Source: CAWCAL01 sp963695075
GTDB lineage: Bacteria > Actinomycetota > Acidimicrobiia > Acidimicrobiales > CAWCAL01
Length of the DNA stretch: 64,000 bases
Direction of reading: 5' to 3'
NCBI GenBank assembly: GCA_963695075.1
Contig: CAVOFR010000008.1
Location: 558,001-622,000 of the forward strand
A program made the position numbers and the translations under genes. The notes below the pieces were generated by a model. That model worked only from the letters and a program-made list of their open reading frames with translations. It searched no databases and had not been told where the DNA came from. Shown piece after piece: positions 44,199 through 52,583 of the stretch; the first letter of the stretch is position 1; the number at the start of each line of letters is the position of its first letter.

Positions 44199-44768
44199 TC
44201 AAGCCGTAGCTCGCGTGGGCCGGTATCGCACGGCGACTGCCCCCGACCGGAATTCCTGGCGATCCACGAGCTCGAGTTGTATGCGCTCGCGCAGACCGGC
44301 GAGCAACGTCGGCCCGTGTCCGGCGAGGACCGGCTGCACAAGGAACTCGTACTCGTCGATCAATCCCAGATCTGCCAACGCCAGGGGGAGCGTCACGCCT
44401 CCCACGAACAGGCCCTCGCCTGGCTGCTGCTTGAGCCGCTGAACCGCTTGCCCCACGTCGCCCTGCACCAGCTCGGCATTCCAATCGACCCCGGTCAGTG
44501 TGCTCGACACGACGTACTTCTTTGCCCGGTCGATGATCTCGGCGAACGGGATTTCCCACTCATCCATCCAGTCAGGCCACGTGCCCGAGGCCGGCCGCCG
44601 CCACGCCGACTCCATCAACTCGTAGGTCACCCGGCCGAAGAGCAGGGCATCGGCTCGTTCCATCCCAGCGGTCCAGTAGCGCATCGACTGCTCATCCGGC
44701 GGGAGCCCTGCCTCGTGATGGCAGCACCCGTCGAGCGTGACGTTGATCGAGTATCGAAGTGGTCTCAT
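44199..44768 (-). CDS. Dihydrofolate reductase-like (RibD C-terminal family) protein
   Basis: A 189-aa protein of the RibD_C/DHFR-like group: LRYSINVTLDGCCHHEAG at the start, DALLFGRVTYELM, KYVVSSTLTGVDWNAE, and the pterin/nucleotide region LFVGGVTLPLALADLGLIDEY. NADPH-dependent reduction of an unknown substrate is expected; such genes are common cargo on actinomycete elements. The ATG 44768 has GGAAGAG upstream. Its stop lies against the relaxase fragment. Confidence 0.85.
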   Translation of the reverse strand: MRPLRYSINVTLDGCCHHEAGLPPDEQSMRYWTAGMERADALLFGRVTYELMESAWRRPASGTWPDWMDEWEIPFAEIIDRAKKYVVSSTLTGVDWNAELVQGDVGQAVQRLKQQPGEGLFVGGVTLPLALADLGLIDEYEFLVQPVLAGHGPTLLAGLRERIQLELVDRQEFRSGAVAVRYRPTRATA

Positions 44769-45227
44769 CTTGTTGCTCTTCCTTGATGCGCGCCGCGCAT
44801 TTGCCAGACCGCTGCTCAGACGACGGCCGGAGCCATTCCTTTCGGATTTCCGATCGCACCCAGTCAACACCGTCATGGTGCAGACCGAGCGCGCGACCGA
44901 CCGAACAACCAAGACCGCCACGACGCTGGACTGCCCCCGAACGGTTCGACGACGCTGCCATACCTCATATCGACGGGCGCCAAGGCGCGTCCGAACCACA
45001 GAGGATCCGGCCATCGCAGCGCGTCGATTCAGGACGTCGCTCCAACCGCTCTGAGTGATCGGAGCGGTGAGGGCTGCTGGCCACGAGCGCTCGATTCCTG
45101 GTAGCCGCCGACCAACGAGGCGCGGGTGATGATGACGTGCAGTAGCGCGCGACAGGAGGACGGGTCCTCCCATCCGTGGCACGGTGGTGAACCGATCATC
45201 AGGGTGGTGACAACCGGGAGGAAACCT

Positions 45228-45380
45228 ATGAACGGCGCCGACAGCGAACCAGGGAACCGATTTGGATTCCGCCGGCAGCAGCCCGATCCCCTTGACTGCC
45301 CACGTGAGGGCGCCCTGCGGGAGCCGGCGGCAGGCAGCGTCGCTGACCAGCGCTTTCGCTGGGCGCTCCCCCGGGCGTGA
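45228..45380 (+). CDS. Possible 50-aa small ORF
   Basis: ATG 45228 follows GGGAGG at a 7-nt spacing, a good ribosome binding site. The product starts MNGADSEPGNRFGFRRQQPD. GC3 is only moderate and no family is recognised. It may be chance. Confidence 0.25.
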   Translation: MNGADSEPGNRFGFRRQQPDPLDCPREGALREPAAGSVADQRFRWALPRA

Positions 45381-45410
45381 CCGCTGGTTGCCGCTCGCTA
45401 CCACACGGTG

Positions 45411-45443
45411 CCGTGAGCAATCCGTTCGCAAGGCGACACGCCA
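45411..45443. repeat. Imperfect 33-bp direct repeat, left copy (att-like)
   Basis: Contains CCGTGAGCAA, then TCCGTTCGCAAGGCGACACG. The second copy at 48690-48722 reads CCGTTGGCAAA, then TCCGTTAGCACGCGACACA. The two copies bracket the SnoaL-like and ATPase-regulator genes. The core CCGTTNGCA also appears in the 158-bp repeats at 48891 and 50174. Confidence 0.5.
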
Positions 45444-45485
45444 GCGGCGACGATTCTGAGCCCCCGCCCGGGCGGGCGGGATGTT

Positions 45486-45872
45486 TCAGCTGAGTTCGCG
45501 AAGCTTGGCGGTGTCGACATGTTGCTGAAAGGCGGCGACCTTGCCATCGCGGACGGACCACACGTGGGCCATCTTCACCGAGGCGGGCTCGCCGGTGCGC
45601 TTGTGCTTCCACGTGTAGGTCCCGAGCGTCACGACAGTGTCACCCTCGGCGATGTGCTGCTCGGGCACCACGGAGTAGTGATCGCCGATCTCGCCGAGTC
45701 GCATGAACACGCCTTCGAGCACTGCCTGGGGACCGACGTAGGTGCCGGCGAGGGGAAAGCCATCGGCCTCGGTCCACTGGATGTCGTCGGCCATGGCGCC
45801 GAGGACGGCCGGCACGTCGCCGACGGCGAAACACCCGTACAGGTCTTCGATGAGTTCCTTGTTGGTTGCCAT
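45486..45872 (-). CDS. SnoaL/NTF2-like protein
   Basis: A 128-aa NTF2-fold protein: NKELIEDLYGCFAVGDVPAV, then MADDIQWTEADGFPLAGTYV, and the closing strands VKMAHVWSVRDGKVAAFQQH. These small cone-shaped proteins are ligand binders or simple isomerases/hydrolases. ATG 45872 has AAGGAG 8 nt upstream. It lies 103 bp downstream of the large ATPase regulator and may be its target or neighbour on the same cassette. Confidence 0.85.
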   Translation of the reverse strand: MATNKELIEDLYGCFAVGDVPAVLGAMADDIQWTEADGFPLAGTYVGPQAVLEGVFMRLGEIGDHYSVVPEQHIAEGDTVVTLGTYTWKHKRTGEPASVKMAHVWSVRDGKVAAFQQHVDTAKLRELS

Positions 45873-45975
45873 CTCATGTGCTCCTTCTGTCTTGGGTGAC
45901 GGAGTGCCACCCACAAAGAAGGCGTTCGTTCGTGGCGTTCGTGTGGTTCGTTCTGAACGAACCACGTGGTTGACC

Positions 45976-48564
45976 TCAGGTCGTCCACGCGACATCGACT
46001 GCGGGCTCGTAGCAGCAAGCGACCCCTGTGACGATGGACTGGTCGAGGTGCGCAGCGAGCTCCGGCGCCCTGGATCCGAGCTCGTTGATGGCGTGACGAA
46101 TCGTTCGGGTCACGTTGAGGCGGGCCTTCTCGGTCGGCGAGCCGGACCGTCGTGGCCTGCCGCCCAAGCCGGTGGCTCGTTTGAGTTCGGCGATCAGCGC
46201 GTCACGCTCGGCGGTGCGCTCGGCCAGCCGTTCGGTGTCGCCGCGGAGCGCGGCGGCATCCAGTTCATCGTCGAGCTCAGCGAGACGGCGGCGGTACTGC
46301 ATCAGCGCCTGCTGGTCGAGGACGGGGCCGGTGTCGGCGCTGGGCAGCGGGGTCTCATTTGTCGCCCCGATCAGCGCCAGCGCCGGCACGGGCTGGTGCG
46401 GTCGTGCGACCAACTCGCGCAGGTGCCACAGGCCCTTCAGATCAGGCATGTGCAGGTTCGCTCCGTTGAACTCGATGCGCCAGACGCCATTGTTCGGTTG
46501 GAGGACCGCACGCTGCACGGATTCGGGCTGCGTTGTCTTCCTGAGGAGGTCGGCCATGAGCCGCGCGGTCTCGACCTCACGCATCTCCTCCGCCAGTGGG
46601 AGACCCTCACGGAGCAGCTTCGAGGTCGTGGCCAGATCGCCCTGCTGTTCGGCCACCCGGGCGACCGCGAGGAGTGCGGTCGACATCGTTCCGTGCACGT
46701 AGCCGATGCGCAGCGCGCCGAGATCGCGTCGAAGACGCAACGCCCGTTCCCAGTAGTGGCGTGCCGTCTCGAGAGCGCCACGCCCCTCCCACGTGCTGGC
46801 CACGTCGTTGCACCCAACCATGTCGGCGATCCCGTAGCCGTGTTCGGCGCTCACTTCGTGACACTTCATGAACATCGACAGCGCGCCGTCGGCGTCGCCG
46901 GTCGCCCGCCGGGCATTGCCCACGTTCCAAGCGCAGAAGGCCTCGCCCCACGAGCCCGGGTAGCGCGCCGCGATGTCGTGGCCGGCTTCGGTGCGCGCGA
47001 GCGCCGACGTCGGGTCGCCATTGAACACGTCGCACTCACCACGCAAGCAGAGCAGCATGCCGAGGATCAGCGGCGGTTGGTCAGCGTCCGAGGTGGCGCC
47101 GGAGATGGTGTCGATCCCGAGGTCGAGAATCGCTGCCGCGGCCTGCCAGTCATCGGTGTCGTGCGCGACGAGGAAGGCTTCGCAGAACAGGCTTGTCGCC
47201 CGCAGCTCGGCGGGCGCGTCCTGAGCCGCTTCGCGTGCCCGCTCGAGCCAGGAGATGCCCTCTCGAAGCTTGCCCTGTGTCCACCAGAAGACGTTGAGGC
47301 TCGCCGCAAGGCCCAGCGCCGCTTCGGGATTGGTCAGGAGGAGACGTTCGAGCGCCACCCGGGTGTTGTCCTCGATGCGATGGAGCACATCCAGGTGCGG
47401 CCGCTCGGGGCCGGTCATGGTGGCGCCGGATTCGCTCAGTCCGATCTCGAGGTAGTGGTCTGCGTGACGATCACGGATCGCGTTGAGCTCACCGGCCAGA
47501 GCGAGCTGCTCGGTGGCGTACTGGCGAATCGTCTCGAGCAGCTGGTAATGACCGGTGGCCTCATGCTTCTGCAGCAACGACTTCTCGACGAGACGGCCAG
47601 TCAGGCCGGCGACCTTGGCGGCGCTCTGGCCCTCGCTCGCGCACACCGAGTCGATCGCGACGAGATCGAACCCGCCGGCGAACACGGCCATCCGTCGCAG
47701 CAGCCGGCGCTCCTCCTCAGACAACAGGGCATCGCTCCACTCCACGGTGGCGCGCAGCGACCGCTGCGCGCCATCCGCCCGCCGCGCCTGCTGCGGGAGG
47801 AGGTCGAACAAATCGTCGAGGTGCCGCGAAATGTCCTCCAACTCGAGCCCGACCACCATCGCCGCCGCCAGCTCGATGGCGAGCGGGAGACCGTCGACGC
47901 GACGACAAATCTCTCCCATCAGCCCGACCGCGCGATCAATGTCCATCGACGCGTGCATCCTCTCGCCCGCTCGTTCTCGGAACAGACGAACCGCCGGGCA
48001 TGCGTCGATCTCAGCGCGGCCCGCGTCGGCGCCCGCCACCGTCAACGGTGCCAGTCGGTGGTTCATCTCGTCCATCACCCACAGCGGCTCGCGACTCGTC
48101 GCGAGCACGTGCAGGCGAGGGAGCCGAGCAGTTAGCTCCTCGACTAGTTCGGCCACCGCTGAGACGACGTGCTCGCAGTTGTCGAGCACGAGCAGGAGAT
48201 CACGGTCCGCCAGCCACCGGGTGAGCGCATCCACATTGGACTCACCACCCGAGCGCTGCAACCCAACCTGTGCGGCAACCTCGCCAGCCACGAGGTCCGC
48301 CGAGCGCAAAGACGCGAGCCACACGAGGAACACACCATCGGGAAACCGCTCCGCTGATTCCGATGCCACGGCGAGCGCCAGCGCCGTCTTTCCCACCCCA
48401 CCAGGGCCGGTCACCGTCGTCAAAGGCACCGACGCGACGGCCTCCGCGACCTCGCCAACCTCGCGTTCTCTCCCAACCAGCCGACGCGATCGAACAGCGG
48501 TGGAGCGAGGACTCACCCGACGGACCTCAGGCTGCCCGGAGACCCGTTCGTCGCTGACTGCCAT
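45976..48564 (-). CDS. Large NB-ARC/AAA ATPase transcriptional regulator-like protein
   Basis: An 862-aa STAND-type ATPase. Walker A is VTGPGGVGKTALALAV near residue 52; Walker B is LLLVLDNCEHV; sensor TSREPL follows. A long TPR-like helical region spans about 330-640. The C-terminus holds the module often seen in actinobacterial ATPase/cyclase regulators: a strand unit (GVWRIEFNGANLHMPDLKGL), a charged coiled coil (YRRRLAELDDELDAA) and KARLNVTRTIRHAINEL. No N-terminal BTAD, cyclase or C-terminal LuxR HTH is visible, so DNA binding is unproven. It is flanked by imperfect direct repeats. Confidence 0.82.
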   Translation of the reverse strand: MAVSDERVSGQPEVRRVSPRSTAVRSRRLVGREREVGEVAEAVASVPLTTVTGPGGVGKTALALAVASESAERFPDGVFLVWLASLRSADLVAGEVAAQVGLQRSGGESNVDALTRWLADRDLLLVLDNCEHVVSAVAELVEELTARLPRLHVLATSREPLWVMDEMNHRLAPLTVAGADAGRAEIDACPAVRLFRERAGERMHASMDIDRAVGLMGEICRRVDGLPLAIELAAAMVVGLELEDISRHLDDLFDLLPQQARRADGAQRSLRATVEWSDALLSEEERRLLRRMAVFAGGFDLVAIDSVCASEGQSAAKVAGLTGRLVEKSLLQKHEATGHYQLLETIRQYATEQLALAGELNAIRDRHADHYLEIGLSESGATMTGPERPHLDVLHRIEDNTRVALERLLLTNPEAALGLAASLNVFWWTQGKLREGISWLERAREAAQDAPAELRATSLFCEAFLVAHDTDDWQAAAAILDLGIDTISGATSDADQPPLILGMLLCLRGECDVFNGDPTSALARTEAGHDIAARYPGSWGEAFCAWNVGNARRATGDADGALSMFMKCHEVSAEHGYGIADMVGCNDVASTWEGRGALETARHYWERALRLRRDLGALRIGYVHGTMSTALLAVARVAEQQGDLATTSKLLREGLPLAEEMREVETARLMADLLRKTTQPESVQRAVLQPNNGVWRIEFNGANLHMPDLKGLWHLRELVARPHQPVPALALIGATNETPLPSADTGPVLDQQALMQYRRRLAELDDELDAAALRGDTERLAERTAERDALIAELKRATGLGGRPRRSGSPTEKARLNVTRTIRHAINELGSRAPELAAHLDQSIVTGVACCYEPAVDVAWTT

Positions 48565-48689
48565 GTTGAGAGTCTCCCATGCCCCCCGCCTCCAGGTAGC
48601 TCAGAGCGGTTGATGGTGACCGAGCCGGATCCCGCCGAAGCCTGGAGGCATCTCTCATGACGATGATGATGACAGGAGGCTGACCGCCG

Positions 48690-48722
48690 CCGTTGGCAAA
48701 TCCGTTAGCACGCGACACACCC
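48690..48722. repeat. Imperfect 33-bp direct repeat, right copy (att-like)
   Basis: Partner of 45411-45443, with two CCGTTRGCA units in tandem (48690-48700 and 48702-48710) followed by CGCGACACA. It lies just outside the start of the ATPase regulator gene, which it brackets together with the left copy. Confidence 0.5.
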
Positions 48723-48890
48723 ACGCATGACACCCACCCTGACCAGCTCAAACACGGCCGCAGGACAAGGAGGTAGGAGTCCCGCAAAGCGCGAGTTTCA
48801 CCTCCGACACACCACCTTCAGTGGCAAGGATGCGGTAGCCAGCGGCATACAGCGGCAAGGAGAGAGACAGAATGTCACTCTGAGTGTGGT

Positions 48891-49048
48891 GTCGGAGGGA
48901 GGACTTGAACTCACCCGCGACCGGTCCGTCTGGACCCGTCGCGTGCGATTCTTTGGTGTCCTGTCAACGAATCAGCCGAGGGTCGCCTCATCTGGACTGA
49001 CCCAGTGCGGTCCTGAAGTGTCGCTTCCGTTAGCAAACGGTTTGCAGT
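48891..49048. repeat. 158-bp degenerate direct repeat, copy A
   Basis: Aligns without gaps to 50174-50331, 1283 bp away. The last 25 bp (49024-49048) are identical in both copies and contain CCGTTAGCAAACGG, which overlaps the palindrome GCAAACGGTTTGC. The left end, read on the minus strand, resembles a tRNA 3' end (GAGTTCAAGTCC, then CTCCGACACCA), although the T-stem does not pair well. It is probably an att-like or tRNA-derived border. Confidence 0.7.
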
Positions 49049-49340
49049 TTCGTTCACCGGGTCCTCCGCTGCGCTGAAAGCCCTCCCCCGCGATTGCCGG
49101 CCGCGACCTCACCCACGGCAAATGGGACTGCCACGTACCCGGCGACTCCGGGCGGCAAGCGGCGGGTACGTGACCGTTGATCGATGGCCGCAGCACAACG
49201 CCGACCCGTCCCACATCCGCGACTCCACACGTCAACAGCCAACTGGGCCGACCCTCGCCCCTTGAGGCTGGCCGATGGTCCGCGGCTCACACCGATCCGA
49301 CCACCGCCCCGCAGCCCCGTGTCGCAGACGGACTCGGAGC

Positions 49341-49718
49341 TCAGATCAGTTGAAATCGGACATCGACGTGGAGGCCGTCTCGAAGACGCTCCAGATCCCC
49401 CAGGTCGCTCGTCGCGACAAGGTCGCCACGAGCCGCCGCACCAACAACGACCGAAGCATCGACGACATCGGAGGTCCCGGCCACGCCGCAGGCAGCACCG
49501 GCCGAACGGGCCCGAGCCTCGTGGAGATCCTCGACCCGACAACCCGACAGCAGCCTCGACATCTGAGCCTGCGGCCCACCCCTCCATCCCTGACCCAAGA
49601 CTCCGGCAGGAACGGTGGGCACGATGCCTCGTTCGAGGGCACGTCGATGCATCGCCCACACCTGGCGGTTGCTCCGCTCCGCTGCGATCAGCGCCCCCGT
49701 GTCATAGGTGACACCCAT
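49341..49718 (-). CDS. PIN-domain toxin (VapC-like)
   Basis: A 125-aa PIN-type ribonuclease. The first acidic residue is in VTYDTGALIAAE, the central one in VVDASVVVGAA and the last pair in VATSDLGDLERL, matching the four-acid PIN active site. It is expected to cleave RNA when free. The ATG 49718 lies 5 bp after the antitoxin gene stop, a typical toxin-antitoxin order. Both genes sit between the two 158-bp repeats. Confidence 0.78.
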   Translation of the reverse strand: MGVTYDTGALIAAERSNRQVWAMHRRALERGIVPTVPAGVLGQGWRGGPQAQMSRLLSGCRVEDLHEARARSAGAACGVAGTSDVVDASVVVGAAARGDLVATSDLGDLERLRDGLHVDVRFQLI

Positions 49719-49723
49719 CACCG

Positions 49724-49969
49724 TCACGAAGCGACCCGATCCGTATCGGCATCGAGCACACCGTCGGCCCACGCCAACTCCTGTGCAGTCAGCTCACCAT
49801 GCTCGGCCTCCCACGCCCGCACCGCAGCCAAGCCTTCCTCGAGAACGAGCGCCCGCTCCGCAGCCGCATTGAGCCAGGCCGACAAGCTCACGCCATGACG
49901 TTCGGCGGCCGATGCCGCCCCCTCAGCCACAGCCTCCTCCAACGCCACCGACAACTTCTTCACAGACAT
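49724..49969 (-). CDS. VapB-like antitoxin
   Basis: An 81-aa protein upstream of the PIN toxin. Its start (SVKKLSVALEEAVAEGAASA, then AERHGVSLSAWLNAAAERAL) resembles a ribbon-helix-helix DNA-binding unit: a strand with alternating basic and hydrophobic residues, then two helices. The acidic C-terminal tail (EEGLAAVRAWEAEHGELTAQ) would wrap the toxin. Autoregulation of the pair is expected from the family. Confidence 0.75.
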   Translation of the reverse strand: MSVKKLSVALEEAVAEGAASAAERHGVSLSAWLNAAAERALVLEEGLAAVRAWEAEHGELTAQELAWADGVLDADTDRVAS

Positions 49970-50610
49970 GACCCGATGGTAGCACCCGATTCCTACCCCG
50001 AGACCATGCCAGGCGACGTCACCGGGGACATCAACCGCTTCAACGACGCCACCCGAGATCAGGTCATCAACGCCACCATCATGGAAGGAGGGATCCCCGG
50101 CCGCGCTCAGCGGTCGTCATGAGAGGGACCCGATGAGCGGTCCAGTTGACGTGCCCCCGTTTGTCGGTCTCGAGTTGGAGGGGGGACTTGGGCTCACCAG
50201 CGGCCCGTCTGTCCAGACCAATCTGACGCGGTTCCGTGAGGCCTGGCCCACGAATCCGCCGAGAGCCCTCACGTCTGGAACGGTCCCGTGCGGTCCCGTC
50301 GTGGACCTTCCGTTAGCAAACGGTTTGCAGTCGCCATCACCCCGACGCGAGTGCCCGCTGAATGCGACGCCTGTCGCAAGGGTTGGACATCGAGCGCCAC
50401 AGGATAGGTCCGGCGGGACCGAGCCTCCGACTGAGCGATGTGAGCGACCGCAGGCCGTATCGGCCGCGGCGCTGAGTCGTGTCCTGTCGCTGCATCCATC
50501 GCGAGACAAGGGATGTAGCCGCCCGGTCCGAGAGTCGCTCTACGCTCCTGACGGCCTGTCCGCATCCGTTCGGCGCCATTTGGGAGCCATTTCAGGTCGC
50601 CCCTGACAGG
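49970..50610. other. 641-bp non-coding stretch containing repeat copy B
   Basis: No supported gene. It contains the right 158-bp repeat (50174-50331) and a leader region for the VapBC-like genes near 49970-50030. The rest shows no coding bias or known RNA. Confidence 0.55.
50174..50331. repeat. 158-bp degenerate direct repeat, copy B
   Basis: Ungapped partner of 48891-49048. The right half is well conserved and the final 25 bp (50307-50331) are identical. The left end is more decayed (GGACTTGGGCTCACC versus GGACTTGAACTCACC). The pair frames a 1283-bp unit carrying the toxin-antitoxin genes. Confidence 0.7.
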
Positions 50611-51048
50611 TCATGGACCCATCAGGAGGTCGGCATGCATCTGTTGGTTGGCCCACAGCAAGATCAGGCCGGCAACCGCGGTTGCCACCAGCAGCTTGCG
50701 GCTGCTCACAGCAACGGTGAGCCAACGGCCGGTGAGGATTCCATACGCTGCCCGCGTGCTCCAGAAGGCGCCGACGGCAGCGAGTAGCAGCACGGCTGGG
50801 TTGTAGGAGAAAGCAGTTCCGAGTTCGCCTCGGCTCAGGTACTGAACGGCGCGGGTCATTCCGCACGAGGGACCCATGATGCCCGCTGCGTGGTTCGGCC
50901 CGTGGAGGGCAATGGGAGGCTGACCGAACACTGCGAGGAGCGCAGCGCCCGCGAAGCCGGCGAAGACAAGCGCTGTCCATCTGCGATGATCGTCGTCATC
51001 GGCCCAGCCGAAGGAAACCGCCGCTGATGACGGGGTTGACCTGATCAC
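50611..51048 (-). CDS. DUF2752 membrane protein
   Basis: A 145-aa protein with about three hydrophobic helices. The family signature is IMGPSCGMTRAVQYLSRGEL followed by AFSYNPAVLLL, corresponding to the 'CPGCGxTRAxxxLLxGdxxxAxxxNP' core of DUF2752. Function unknown. The GTG start at 51048 overlaps the sulfotransferase stop (GTGA), so the two are coupled. Confidence 0.82.
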   Translation of the reverse strand: MIRSTPSSAAVSFGWADDDDHRRWTALVFAGFAGAALLAVFGQPPIALHGPNHAAGIMGPSCGMTRAVQYLSRGELGTAFSYNPAVLLLAAVGAFWSTRAAYGILTGRWLTVAVSSRKLLVATAVAGLILLWANQQMHADLLMGP

Positions 51049-52097
51049 GCGTCCCCGGCCTTCGGGCTGTCGCCGGTGCTCTCCTTTGCCAGGGACGCAA
51101 GCACATCGCAGGCACGGGTCCCTTCCTCCGCGGTGAGACCGAGTCGCGGGGGATCCCGCGGGGCTGGCATCGTCGGCAACTCCGAGCGAACCGTCACCCC
51201 GACGGCATTGCCGATCTCGGTTGCGGCTGCGACCGGATCGGCAGCCGTGCTCTCGTGGGACAAGACCATGATGCGGTCGCCCAACGATGTTGACAGCGAG
51301 TTCACTTCCGCATCCACTCGATTCACCTGGTGACAGACGTCGTCGACGTATCCGAGCGGGTCGGCTTCGGCGAGGGTGCGCTGGCTGAAGACGCCCCATG
51401 GCATCGTCACGTCGCCATGAACGAGACGCCGAGCATGAAGGAGCGAAGCCACCGTCGGTAGCTGCTCGCGTCGGGTGGCGACGAAGTGGGCCTGAGGGAG
51501 CACCTCGGCGAGCTCAGACACCACGGCAAGATTGCGGTTGTTCTTGTTGAGCAGCGGTCGCTCATTGCTGGCGGCCCAGGCATCGAAGAACCGTCGCATC
51601 TCTGCTCGGGCATCTTCGGCCTCGGGTACCCTTGCGATGTACCGGTCATCGCCGAGCCAGCGATTCCATATCGGGAAACCGTCGTTCGGTCCGCCCAGAC
51701 GCCGGGTCATGCCGTAGTAGCTCTCGAAACCCACCGCCCTCGGGCCGACCCGACTCTCGAACCGATGTGTTGCGGTGATGGGACTCCTGGGGAAGAGACC
51801 GATGAGGTTGGGGAACCAACTCACCTCGAGCATCGAAGCCAACACCTGCGTGAGAAACGTCGTCCCGGTCCGGGCCCCGCCCACGACCAGCAACATCACA
51901 CGGTCGCTCGGAGCCGCACGCTCGAGAAGGGCCCCCTCCTGCCCTATCCAGTGGCTGTCCAGAGGGCGACTGAACACGGCGAGTCCCGCGTGGGTCAGCG
52001 ACGAGTAGGCCGCCATGTTCCGGCTCTTGAGCATCCGGAGTACCAGCTTGTGCGGGACGCTGAAGTTCGCGTAGTACCCGGCTGCCTCGTCCTCCAC
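51045..52097 (-). CDS. Sulfotransferase-family protein
   Basis: A 350-aa protein with the PAPS-binding P-loop LLVVGGARTGTTFLTQVL near residue 70 and a 3'-phosphate-binding-like region around FVATRREQLPTVASLL. This matches actinobacterial sulfotransferase-3-type enzymes, which sulfate lipids or glycans from PAPS. The start is GTG 52097. Its partner is the DUF2752 membrane protein; together they may modify an envelope lipid, which is inference. Confidence 0.8.
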   Translation of the reverse strand: MEDEAAGYYANFSVPHKLVLRMLKSRNMAAYSSLTHAGLAVFSRPLDSHWIGQEGALLERAAPSDRVMLLVVGGARTGTTFLTQVLASMLEVSWFPNLIGLFPRSPITATHRFESRVGPRAVGFESYYGMTRRLGGPNDGFPIWNRWLGDDRYIARVPEAEDARAEMRRFFDAWAASNERPLLNKNNRNLAVVSELAEVLPQAHFVATRREQLPTVASLLHARRLVHGDVTMPWGVFSQRTLAEADPLGYVDDVCHQVNRVDAEVNSLSTSLGDRIMVLSHESTAADPVAAATEIGNAVGVTVRSELPTMPAPRDPPRLGLTAEEGTRACDVLASLAKESTGDSPKAGDA

Positions 52098-52292
52098 GGC
52101 TTCATCCCCCAGTCGGCCACGACGTCTCTCGCTCCACCGGTTCCTGGACCCCGATGGCGGAGAACCGACGGCGTGAACAGACCGTAGCTCCTACAGTCTG
52201 TCGTCGGTGGATCATCCAGCCACCGCCATTGCCTTGACCTTGCCGCCCCGTGCGACAACGCTTGCCGAAGCCACCCGGACGGAGACCAATCG

Positions 52293-52493
52293 ATGACACT
52301 CGACACTCGTACCTACAACGTCCCCGACATCAGTTGCGACCACTGCAAACAGGCGATCGAAACCCACGTCGGACCCGTCAACGGAGTCCGATCGGTCGGC
52401 GTCGACGTCGAGGCGAAGACCGTCACCGTGACCGGTGGGGATCCGGCCGCCATCGAGGCCGCCATCGACCAAGCTGGCTACTCGGCCACCTGA
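52293..52493 (+). CDS. Heavy-metal-associated (CopZ-like) copper chaperone
   Basis: A 66-aa HMA domain. The metal motif is DISCDHCKQAI, with Cys15 and Cys18, and the fold pattern continues to AAIDQAGYSA. It binds Cu(I) and would hand it to the P-type ATPase encoded at 61314 or to CsoR. The ATG 52293 has no strong ribosome binding site. It marks the beginning of the metal region. Confidence 0.9.
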   Translation: MTLDTRTYNVPDISCDHCKQAIETHVGPVNGVRSVGVDVEAKTVTVTGGDPAAIEAAIDQAGYSAT

Positions 52494-52583
52494 CGGTTCG
52501 AGACGGCAGGCGACCGGCCAGGGCGCGGTTGAGGAACCGCCGCTCGAGTGACTGACTCGACGCCCTCCGCTCACTTCGACGAG

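Larger units (their letters stand above)
44769..45485. other. 717-bp spacer with little coding signal
   Basis: Most of this stretch lacks the third-position GC bias of the real genes around it and holds no protein I recognise. Its contents of note are a possible 50-aa ORF at 45228-45380 and the left copy of an imperfect 33-bp direct repeat at 45411-45443. Confidence 0.6.
48565..49340. other. 776-bp non-coding stretch with repeat sequences
   Basis: No gene is supported here. It holds the right copy of the 33-bp repeat (48690-48722) and the left copy of the 158-bp repeat (48891-49048). Frames through the repeat give peptides such as GGLELTRD that are typical of reading antisense across a tRNA-like T-arm, not of real proteins. 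Confidence 0.6.

Noticed and set aside
45742..48135. A 797-codon frame opposite the ATPase regulator
   Set aside because: It is a high-GC antisense shadow. The opposite frame has Walker motifs and a complete family structure.
48891..48990. A functional tRNA gene in the repeat
   Set aside because: Only a 3'-end-like segment is seen; the T-stem pairs poorly and no anticodon or D arm can be drawn.
48727..49077. A 116-aa plus-strand ORF before the toxin-antitoxin genes
   Set aside because: It runs through the 158-bp repeat and its GGLELTRD segment is the usual artefact of reading antisense across a tRNA-like T-arm. No coding bias.
49275..49898. Plus-strand ORF across the toxin gene
   Set aside because: It is the shadow of the PIN-domain toxin and antitoxin genes, which have clear motifs and order.
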